Positions 1 to 5,475 of a stretch of DNA of 13,097 bases are shown one piece after another. Where the stretch lies: contig JAGBVY010000064.1 in assembly GCA_017630115.1 (NCBI GenBank), forward strand, positions 1 through 13,097, in the 5' to 3' direction. The notes beneath the pieces are model-generated. The model was not told the DNA's origin. It was given only the letters and a program-made list of their open reading frames with translations, and ran no database searches. The DNA comes from Tidjanibacter sp. (lineage in GTDB: Bacteria > Bacteroidota > Bacteroidia > Bacteroidales > Rikenellaceae). How positions within the stretch are numbered: position 1 is the first letter of the stretch; each line of letters opens with the position of its first letter. A program made the position numbers and the translations under genes.

Positions 1-1
1 A

Positions 2-66
2 ACTAACCTCTCCGTCGCTTTGCGACACCTCCCCTGACATAGGGGAGGAGTGGTTGTGGGGCGAAA
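2..66. repeat. Palindromic interspersed repeat, copy 1
   Basis: A second copy lies at 3510-3575 and is nearly identical. The repeat contains two adjacent hairpins: GTCGC/GCGAC (14-18 with 22-26, loop TTT) and CCTCCCC/GGGGAGG (28-34 with 42-48, 7-nt loop). The copies differ mainly in the loop of the first hairpin (TTT versus TTAC) and at one base near the 3' end, so both stems are preserved. This resembles REP/MITE-like short palindromes found between genes in many bacteria. Its mobility is inferred. Confidence 0.8.
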
Positions 67-149
67 GACGCCCTTGTGACCCCTGTGACCCCTGCAAAAC
101 ACTCGGGCATTAAAAAAGATACCCAAGAACTACTGGGTCAGGAGAACAT

Positions 150-217
150 CGGCTGGGTTTTGTGGAGCGAGAGCAAGGCTTGCGACGCTGAGGAAACCGC
201 AGTTTGCTTGGGCAAAC
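150..217 (+). repeat. Half-copy of structured element, 5' part only
   Basis: It begins with the same CGGCTGGGTTTTGTG (150-164) as the full copies and is preceded by the same GAGAACAT. It reaches the conserved CCGCAG (197-202) and an apical hairpin GTTTGC/GCAAAC (202-207 with 212-217). The 3' arm (GCCCACAAGGCACAGCCG in full copies) is absent. The inner 5' arm (165-190) is unlike that of the other copies and has no partner nearby. Confidence 0.7.
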
Positions 218-256
218 GCCAAACGAGAAAATAACAACACCCCTCAGGGAGAACAT

Positions 257-378
257 CGGCTGGGTTTTGTGAGGCGAGTTTCGGGCCAAGCTAAGGAGGG
301 AGTCCGCAGCCTACTGAATGTAGGTGAGGAGCTCACTCTCTGACGCTTGGGGCGAAAATCGCCCACAAGGCACAGCCG
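257..378 (+). repeat. Structured ~122-nt leader element, full copy 1 (upstream of pcrA)
   Basis: The 5' arm at 257-291 pairs with 345-378. By hand I count 28 Watson-Crick and 2 G-U pairs out of 34, with one bulged A (272) and four mismatches. Inside it, AGGGAGT (297-303) pairs with ACTCTCT (335-341), and CCTAC (310-314) pairs with GTAGG (320-324) around the loop TGAAT. CCGCAG (304-309) and TGAGGA (325-330) form the internal loop and are conserved in copy 2. The element ends 37 nt before the pcrA start codon. It could be a sense-strand leader RNA or a dispersed hairpin repeat. The structure itself is well supported; the function is unknown. Confidence 0.8.
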
Positions 379-415
379 CCAATGAACTGAAAAACAGAGT
401 TTACTAAGAATATAT

Positions 416-2821
416 ATGACAAACGAAGAGATACAAATACTCCAAGGCCTCAACCCTGCCCAAGAAGCTGCGGTGAGAGATTTTCAGGCGCCATCGCTGA
501 TTGTGGCCGGTGCGGGCTCGGGCAAGACCAGAGTGCTGACCTGTCGCATTGCGTGGATGATTTCGCAAGGAGTTGCTCCCTATTCGATTATGGCTCTGAC
601 CTTTACAAACAAGGCGGCCAAAGAGATGAGGGAGCGTATAACCACGCTTGTGGGCGAGGCGAAGAGTCGCTACATCTGGATGGGCACGTTCCACTCGGTC
701 TTTTTGCGCATACTCTACAATGAGGTTGATAAGATTGGTTTTCAGCCCAACTTCACCATCTACGACACCGCCCAGAGCGAGAGCCTGATAAAATCGCTAA
801 TCAAGGAGATGCAACTCAGCGACGAGGTCTATAAGCCTCGCGAGGTACACTCACGCATATCGTTGGCCAAGAACAACCTTGTAACCTATCAGTCCTACGA
901 GTCGAGCGCCCAGCTTATGGAGGAGGACAAGAAGCGTCGTATGCCCCAATTCTACCAGCTCTACCGCAACTATTGCGTGCGCTGCAAGCAGAACAATGCT
1001 ATGGACTTCGACGACCTCTTGTTGCAGACCAACATACTCTTCCGCGACCACCCAGAGGTGCTTGCAAAGTATCGAGAGCGATTTCCCTACATACTTGTGG
1101 ATGAGTATCAGGATACCAACTACGCCCAGTATCTGATTGTGCGCTCGTTGGCGGGCAGTCCCAATGCCAACATCTGTGTTGTGGGTGACGACGCCCAGAG
1201 TATCTATTCCTTCCGAGGTGCAAAGATTGAGAACATATTTCGTTTTCAGCGCGACTTTCCCTCAGCCCGCATCTACAAGCTCGAACAGAATTACCGCTCG
1301 ACCCAAACCATTGTTGATGCGGCCAACAGCATCATCGAGCACAACCAACACCGCATCAAGAAGCGTGTCTTCTCGGAGAACTCGCAGGGCGAGCGCATCA
1401 GGGTTTTCAGGGCCTACACCGAAGGCGAGGAGGCTCAGATGGTAGCCAATGGCATACGCGCAGCCCACATTGCCGACGGAGGCAACGATTGGAGCAACAT
1501 AGCAATACTCTATCGCACCAACGCCCAGTCGCGTGCATTGGAGGAGGCTCTGCGCAAGCGCGATATCCCCTATCGTATCTATGGAGGTCACTCCTTCTAC
1601 GACCGCAAGGAGGTTAAGGACCTAATGGCATACTTCAAGACCATTTCCAACCCCCGCGACGACGAGTCGCTACTACGCATCATCAACTACCCCGCACGAG
1701 GCATTGGCGATGTGACCATAGGCAAGATTCGCTCGCTGGCCCAAAGCAAAGGGCTCTCGATGTGGGAGGCTATGATGGGGGCAACACCCGAGGAGCAGGC
1801 CATAATGGGCCGTAAGGTGCTCGACTTCCTCAACCTGATTAGCTCGTTGTCGCTCTCACGCAACGACAAAACTCTCTATGAGTTTGGACTCGAAGTAGCA
1901 ACACGCAGTGGCATTATTTCGGCCTACAAACTCAACCCAACGCCCGAGAACGAGAGCGCCCTACAAAATGTGGAGGAGCTTCTGAACTCGATGCAAAACT
2001 TCCGCCACGAGATGATTGAGGTGGGTGGCGAGGAGGAGGTTACCGAGCCAACGTTGGAGGTATGGCTGCACAACATCTCGCTGCTGACCGATATGGACGA
2101 GAAAGATATAGACAAACGCAATTGGGTGACACTGCTTACGGTCCACTCGTCGAAGGGTTTGGAGTTCGACCACGTCTTTATCACGGGCTTGGAGGAGAAC
2201 CTCTTTCCGAGCGTCATTTCGCTCGCCTCGCCCGACCAGATTGAGGAGGAGCGTAGGCTCTTCTATGTGGCAGTCACCCGCGCCAAGAGGGATGTGACCA
2301 TAACTTTTGCAGCGTCGCGTTTTAAGTGGGGCTCAATGGAGTTTAGTCGCCCAAGTCGTTTCCTCAAAGAGATTGACCCTCGCTATCTCGACCTTCGCTA
2401 TGAGGACGACGAGGAGGAGCAGGAGGAGGAGAGCCGCAACCGTGGTCGCGGACAGATTGAGGATCTGCGCCGTCGCTTCGACCAACGACAAGGGCGCACC
2501 ATTGTGGAGCGTAGGGAGTTCCGTAGCCAGACCACACCCATAACCCCCAATCGACCCACTCAACAACCCACACCCCAAAGGCCCGATACGAGTCGTATGC
2601 GTAGCATTGGAGTGCGTAGCGAGGGAGAGTCGGGTGGAACGGTGAGCAGTTGTGGCAACTACGCTGTCGGTCAGCGAGTTAAACACTCGCGCTTTGGCAC
2701 TGGCGTAATCCAAGAGATTGAGGTGTTGCAGAAAGATGCCAAAATAACCGTCGTGTTTGACAACCCTCTGCACGGCAAGAAAAACCTACTCTCCAACTAT
2801 GCAAAGTTGGAGGTAATATAG
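416..2821 (+). CDS. pcrA: UvrD/PcrA-type superfamily 1A DNA helicase
   Basis: This is an ATP-dependent 3'-5' DNA helicase of the UvrD/Rep/PcrA family, which acts in nucleotide excision repair, mismatch repair and removal of stalled recombination or replication intermediates. All the core motifs are visible: the Q-motif region GLNPAQ (11-16), Walker A AGAGSGKT (31-38), Walker B VDEYQDT (228-234), GDDAQSIYSFRGA (257-269), QNYRS (291-295), TVHSSKGLE (575-583) and EEERRLFYVAVTRAK (610-624). After the core there is an acidic run from about residue 662, an Arg/Gln/Pro-rich linker, and a C-terminal Tudor-like segment (about 752-801, GQRVKHSRFGTGVI) typical of PcrA/UvrD. At 801 residues it is longer than the roughly 720 of Gram-positive PcrA, mostly through the linker. 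The ATG at 416 starts directly at the conserved N-terminus. nth follows 14 bp downstream, suggesting a two-gene repair operon. The pcrA versus uvrD symbol is a convention here. Confidence 0.95.
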   Translation: MTNEEIQILQGLNPAQEAAVRDFQAPSLIVAGAGSGKTRVLTCRIAWMISQGVAPYSIMALTFTNKAAKEMRERITTLVGEAKSRYIWMGTFHSVFLRILYNEVDKIGFQPNFTIYDTAQSESLIKSLIKEMQLSDEVYKPREVHSRISLAKNNLVTYQSYESSAQLMEEDKKRRMPQFYQLYRNYCVRCKQNNAMDFDDLLLQTNILFRDHPEVLAKYRERFPYILVDEYQDTNYAQYLIVRSLAGSPNANICVVGDDAQSIYSFRGAKIENIFRFQRDFPSARIYKLEQNYRSTQTIVDAANSIIEHNQHRIKKRVFSENSQGERIRVFRAYTEGEEAQMVANGIRAAHIADGGNDWSNIAILYRTNAQSRALEEALRKRDIPYRIYGGHSFYDRKEVKDLMAYFKTISNPRDDESLLRIINYPARGIGDVTIGKIRSLAQSKGLSMWEAMMGATPEEQAIMGRKVLDFLNLISSLSLSRNDKTLYEFGLEVATRSGIISAYKLNPTPENESALQNVEELLNSMQNFRHEMIEVGGEEEVTEPTLEVWLHNISLLTDMDEKDIDKRNWVTLLTVHSSKGLEFDHVFITGLEENLFPSVISLASPDQIEEERRLFYVAVTRAKRDVTITFAASRFKWGSMEFSRPSRFLKEIDPRYLDLRYEDDEEEQEEESRNRGRGQIEDLRRRFDQRQGRTIVERREFRSQTTPITPNRPTQQPTPQRPDTSRMRSIGVRSEGESGGTVSSCGNYAVGQRVKHSRFGTGVIQEIEVLQKDAKITVVFDNPLHGKKNLLSNYAKLEVI

Positions 2822-2835
2822 AGCCAGATACGACT

Positions 2836-3483
2836 ATGAGGCGAGAAGAGAGATATAGAGGTATTGTGGAGTACTTTTCGGAGGCTATGCCTGTGGCTCA
2901 GAGCGAGTTGGATTTCGGCTCGCCCTACGAGTTGGTGGTGGCCGTTATGCTCTCAGCACAATGCACCGACAAACGTGTAAACCTCACTACCCCGGCACTT
3001 TTCGAGCGTTTTCCCAACGCCGAGGCTCTGGCCGCCGCTGAGGCCGACGAGGTCTATACCTACATCCGCAGCATCTCCTACCCCAACAATAAGGCCCGCA
3101 ACCTTGTGCGTATGGCTCGTATGCTCACCGAGGAGTTTGGGGGCGTTGTGCCCGATAGCGTGGAGCAGCTCGAAAAGCTCCCCGGCGTGGGTCGCAAAAC
3201 GGCCAATGTGGTGGCCTCGGTGCTCTTTGGCAGAGAGGTTATGCCTGTTGATACTCACGTTTTTAGGGTGTCGCGCCGCATTGGACTGACCATTGGGGCA
3301 AAAAATCCACTCCAAGCCGAGGCGCAACTCGAAAAAGGCTTTCCCAAACACCTGCTCCCCATCGCCCACCACTGGCTCATACTCCACGGACGCTATGTAT
3401 GCACCGCCCGCAAGCCCAAGTGCGACCAGTGTGGCATACGTCAATGGTGCAAAACAAATGGAAAATTGAAAATTGAGAATTGA
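2836..3483 (+). CDS. nth: Endonuclease III (DNA glycosylase/AP lyase)
   Basis: This is a base-excision repair enzyme that removes oxidised pyrimidines and cleaves the abasic site by beta-elimination. The helix-hairpin-helix LPGVGRKTA (115-123) carries the catalytic Lys121, and PVDTHVFR holds the catalytic Asp139, matching E. coli K120 and D138. The [4Fe-4S] ligands C189-X6-C196-X2-C199-X5-C205 have exactly the E. coli spacing. The product is 215 residues, near the family norm. It starts 14 bp after pcrA and is probably co-transcribed with it. The last residues (GKLKIEN) are encoded by a 7-bp tandem repeat that begins in the coding sequence and carries the stop codon, so the tail probably arose when intergenic repeat DNA replaced the original 3' end. 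The catalytic core is complete and I expect it to be functional. Confidence 0.95.
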   Translation: MRREERYRGIVEYFSEAMPVAQSELDFGSPYELVVAVMLSAQCTDKRVNLTTPALFERFPNAEALAAAEADEVYTYIRSISYPNNKARNLVRMARMLTEEFGGVVPDSVEQLEKLPGVGRKTANVVASVLFGREVMPVDTHVFRVSRRIGLTIGAKNPLQAEAQLEKGFPKHLLPIAHHWLILHGRYVCTARKPKCDQCGIRQWCKTNGKLKIEN

Positions 3484-3489
3484 GAATTA
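3462..3489. repeat. 7-bp tandem repeat spanning the nth stop codon
   Basis: Four successive 7-mers read AAAATTG, AAAATTG, AGAATTG, AGAATTA. The TGA stop of nth (3481-3483) lies at the join of units three and four. The repeat is followed by the small perfect palindrome TGCGCC-TAC-GGCGCA (3493-3507) and then the shared palindromic repeat. Confidence 0.8.
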
Positions 3490-3509
3490 TGGTGCGCCTA
3501 CGGCGCAGG

Positions 3510-3575
3510 ACTAACCTCTCCGTCGCTTACGCGACACCTCCCCTGACATAGGGGAGGAGTGGTCGTGGGGCGAAA
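3510..3575. repeat. Palindromic interspersed repeat, copy 2
   Basis: Matches 2-66 almost base for base. Hairpins GTCGC/GCGAC (loop TTAC) and CCTCCCC/GGGGAGG (loop TGACATA) are both intact. It lies just downstream of nth, so its GC-rich hairpins might also slow or stop transcription, but there is no T-run after them on the plus strand. Confidence 0.8.
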
Positions 3576-3590
3576 ATGAATTCAAAATTA

Positions 3591-3670
3591 TTAGGGAGGT
3601 TAGGGAGGCCCTATAAGCCCTATATGTCATTAAAGCCCTTAATGCCCCTAAGGCCCCTAAGGCCCTTAAA
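3591..3670. repeat. Degenerate GGG/CCC foldback repeat block
   Basis: The left side has two TTAGGGAGG units (3591-3608, the second continuing into CC). The right side has CCCCTAAGG twice (about 3645-3662), then CCCTTAAAGG. Left and right units are rough reverse complements, so the block can fold back on itself. It looks like the short-period intergenic repeats common in Bacteroidales. No function can be assigned. Confidence 0.5.
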
Positions 3671-3728
3671 GGACTTGGGGCGTTAGACGCTTGGGTAGCA
3701 CCACCCTAACAAAACAGGACTTGTCCTG

Positions 3729-3787
3729 CGGCTGGGTTTTGTGAGGCGAGTTTCGGGCCAAGCTAAAGAGGGAGTCCGCAGCCCACT
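3729..3787 (+). repeat. Half-copy of structured element, 5' part only
   Basis: This 59-nt segment matches 257-315 of the pcrA-leader copy with only two substitutions. It stops inside the apical hairpin and lacks the 3' arm. It is therefore closer to the full copy at the other locus than to the full copy directly downstream of it, which indicates exchange or independent spread of element variants. Confidence 0.8.
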
Positions 3788-3802
3788 CGGTCGGAAGAAC
3801 AT

Positions 3803-3923
3803 CGGCTGGGTTTTGTGGAGATTATTTTGGGCCAATCCGAGCGAGCAAACCGCAGCTTACTGGGCGTAAGTGAGGATTTGCGAGGCGATGGTTGGTGCAA
3901 AATAAGCCCACAAGGCACAGCCG
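3803..3923 (+). repeat. Structured ~121-nt leader element, full copy 2 (upstream of recO)
   Basis: It has the same fold as copy 1. The outer arm 3803-3817 pairs with 3909-3923. The inner arm TTATTTTG (3822-3829) pairs with CAAAATAA (3898-3905), where copy 1 has the different pair GTTTCG/CGAAAA. A second stem GCAAA/TTTGC (3845-3849 with 3877-3881) replaces AGGGAGT/ACTCTCT. The apical stem CTTAC/GTAAG (3856-3860 with 3866-3870) has the 5-nt loop TGGGC. The internal-loop sequences CCGCAG and TGAGGA are unchanged. Substitutions that retain pairing are good evidence for selection on structure. The element ends 18 nt before the recO ATG. Confidence 0.8.
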
Positions 3924-3941
3924 CAAACAAAGATAAAAAGT

Positions 3942-4670
3942 ATGAAACAATATAAAGCCCGCGGCATAGTCCTCAACACCATCAAATACGGCGAGTCGTC
4001 GATGGTGGCACAACTGCTCACCGATGTGGGTGGTCGCAGAGGCTATATTGTTCAGGGATTGGGCAAGGGCGCCTCGAAAAACCGAGGCAAAGGAGCTTTG
4101 TTTCAGCCTATGTTTCTTGTTGATTTTGTGGGCATTGAGAGCAACAAGACCGAGCTTGACAGACTCAAAGAGGTAACTCTTGCCGAGCCACTCCAATCTA
4201 TCCCCTTCGATGTTAGGAAGAGCACCATTGCTCTCTTTATGGCCGAGATTCTCTACCGCCTCATCCGCGAGGTGGAGCCAAATAGTCCGCTCTTCGACTT
4301 TGTATATTGCTCTGTTGTGGCACTTGATAGAATGAGTGAGGGGGTTTACAACTTCCACTTGTGGTTTATGGTGGGGCTGAGTCGCTATTTGGGCTTCTAC
4401 CCTTCGGGCGACTATACCGAGGGCGACGTGTTCGACATTGAGTCGGGCACATTTACGAGCCTTCCGCCACGCAGTGGACTCTTCATCAATGCCGACAATA
4501 GTCGCCTTCTTCACGAACTTATGGAGGTGGATGCCGACAGGCTCGACACAATCAGCCTCTCACGCATCCAACGCAAGGAGTTTATTGGCTCATTGTTGGC
4601 CTACTTCGGCTACCATTTGGACACCATCCACACCATCTCTTCGCTCCGAATACTAAGCGAAGTATTTTAG
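3942..4670 (+). CDS. recO: DNA repair protein RecO
   Basis: RecO is a recombination mediator. Together with RecR it loads RecA onto SSB-coated single-stranded DNA in the RecF pathway. The 242-residue product starts with the typical N-terminal OB-fold segment (YKARGIVLNTIKYGESSMVAQLLTD recognisable in residues 4-28, then the basic GKGASKNRGKG near 41-51). It continues with a helical C-terminal domain ending in SSLRILSEVF, a Bacteroidetes-type ending. The cysteine zinc finger found in some RecO proteins is absent, as in other members of this lineage. The ATG lies 18 nt after the structured repeat, in an A-rich context. No close operon partner is present: nth is 458 bp upstream and the downstream gene is convergent. 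The function is assigned from overall family resemblance, without a diagnostic catalytic motif. Confidence 0.9.
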   Translation: MKQYKARGIVLNTIKYGESSMVAQLLTDVGGRRGYIVQGLGKGASKNRGKGALFQPMFLVDFVGIESNKTELDRLKEVTLAEPLQSIPFDVRKSTIALFMAEILYRLIREVEPNSPLFDFVYCSVVALDRMSEGVYNFHLWFMVGLSRYLGFYPSGDYTEGDVFDIESGTFTSLPPRSGLFINADNSRLLHELMEVDADRLDTISLSRIQRKEFIGSLLAYFGYHLDTIHTISSLRILSEVF

Positions 4671-4696
4671 CGCAAAAAACACTCTTCGTAACACAA

Positions 4697-4726
4697 AAAA
4701 ACAAGGTACGTTTGTACCTTGTTTTT
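4697..4726. terminator. Bidirectional rho-independent-type terminator
   Basis: A perfect 13-bp inverted repeat (4697-4709 with 4714-4726) encloses the loop GTTT. The stem has AAAAA on one side and TTTTT on the other, so it gives a U-tract in both directions. It sits between the convergent recO and the cstA-operon gene. A second ACCTTGTTTTT unit (4727-4737) follows directly. GC content of the stem is modest (GGTAC core). Confidence 0.8.
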
Positions 4727-4767
4727 ACCTTGTTTTTACCCTAAAATCGTTGGTAAACACCTAACAA

Positions 4768-5475
4768 TTAGCACTTTGCCCTAAGAGCCTCCAAAAATGC
4801 ACCCTCGGCACTCCAAAGATGCTCTGTTTGGAGCCACAAACCGCGAGCCAATGCCTCCTTTGAGGGGCGCTCAGAGGTGATGGCCGAGCGATAGGCTTGG
4901 TCGGCTGGGTGGGCCGTAGCGCACCACTCTTTCAGGTAGGCCGAGTGGAAGCGAGAAAGGGCAGCAAAGTGGGCCGAGGGAATTGCTCCCTCGCGCAAAA
5001 ATCCGCTCCACACAAGCAGCAAAGCCTTTTCGGGGCTCTTGTCGTCGAGGTCGGGCAGCACGTCATCAAACGAATCCCACTCCCTAATGGCCACATAGAT
5101 AAATCCAAGCAGGGTCGTAACCTCCAAGTGGTCCTCACTATCTACGTCGAGCACCATCTCCAACTGAGCGGCGGCCATCTCCAGGTCGCCTACAAGGAAA
5201 AAGTCGGTAGCCGATGCGTGCAGCAACACAATAGCTTCGCGCGTCACATTATCCTCCCAATCGAGCTCGATAGGCTCATCCTCGGGCAAAAGCGCAACAA
5301 GCTCTTGCACAGCAGCAAAGCGTATCTCAGCTGCCTCCTCCCAGCGTCCATCCTCCTCGGCTCGGCGGGAGCGCTCCAAGGCGACGTGGAACTCCACATC
5401 GGCCCCTTTGGCCGACTTGTCGTGGACTATGCGGAAGGTTTGATTGAGGGTTGGTTTAAGCGAGTTTTTTGCCAT
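4768..5475 (-). CDS. Unrecognised helical, TPR-like protein co-encoded with cstA
   Basis: I do not recognise a named family. The chosen start is the ATG at 5475, giving 235 residues (MAKNSLKPTLNQ...). A longer reading from 5547 would add a Cys-rich stretch read out of frame through the end of cstA and is unlikely. The protein is acidic, soluble, rich in Ala, Glu and Leu, and has no signal peptide or membrane segment. Paired helices such as FHVALERSRRAEEDGRW and ATDFFLVGDLEMAAAQLEMV followed by TLLGFIYVAIREW resemble tetratricopeptide-type helical hairpins. The conserved-looking N-terminus (TLNQTFRIVHDKSAKG) has no motif I can name. Its start overlaps the cstA stop by 20 bp, implying translational coupling. 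A role alongside CstA is inference. The shared terminator at 4697-4726 ends the unit. Confidence 0.75.
   Translation of the reverse strand: MAKNSLKPTLNQTFRIVHDKSAKGADVEFHVALERSRRAEEDGRWEEAAEIRFAAVQELVALLPEDEPIELDWEDNVTREAIVLLHASATDFFLVGDLEMAAAQLEMVLDVDSEDHLEVTTLLGFIYVAIREWDSFDDVLPDLDDKSPEKALLLVWSGFLREGAIPSAHFAALSRFHSAYLKEWCATAHPADQAYRSAITSERPSKEALARGLWLQTEHLWSAEGAFLEALRAKC

Larger units (their letters stand above)
1..415. other. Repeat-rich non-coding leader upstream of pcrA
   Basis: No credible gene lies here. In order it holds a palindromic repeat (2-66), a short tandem GTGACCCCT duplication (about 76-94), a half-copy of a structured element (150-217), a full copy of that element (257-378) and an A/T-rich stretch before the pcrA start. 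I found no clear TAnnTTTG promoter box, so the transcription start of pcrA is not assigned. The same order of modules recurs upstream of recO. Confidence 0.75.
3484..3941. other. Repeat-rich non-coding leader upstream of recO
   Basis: This gap has no credible gene. It is a mosaic of the end of the 7-bp repeat, a small palindrome (3493-3507), the interspersed repeat copy 2 (3510-3575), a GGG/CCC low-complexity block (3591-3670), a half-copy (3729-3787) and a full copy (3803-3923) of the structured element, then 18 nt to the recO start codon. The module order repeats that of 1-415. Confidence 0.75.

Noticed and set aside
1..415. CRISPR array or phage attachment site in the repeat-rich leaders
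   Set aside because: Repeats are not evenly spaced with unique spacers, there are no cas genes, no integrase and no tRNA.
244..453. 69-codon minus-strand open frame over the pcrA leader
   Set aside because: It is the complement of the structured repeat plus the pcrA start; similar frames arise in any copy of the repeat.
3822..4514. 230-codon minus-strand open frame antisense to recO
   Set aside because: It reads through the structured repeat and the complement of recO; its sequence has no family features and recO in the other strand is clear.
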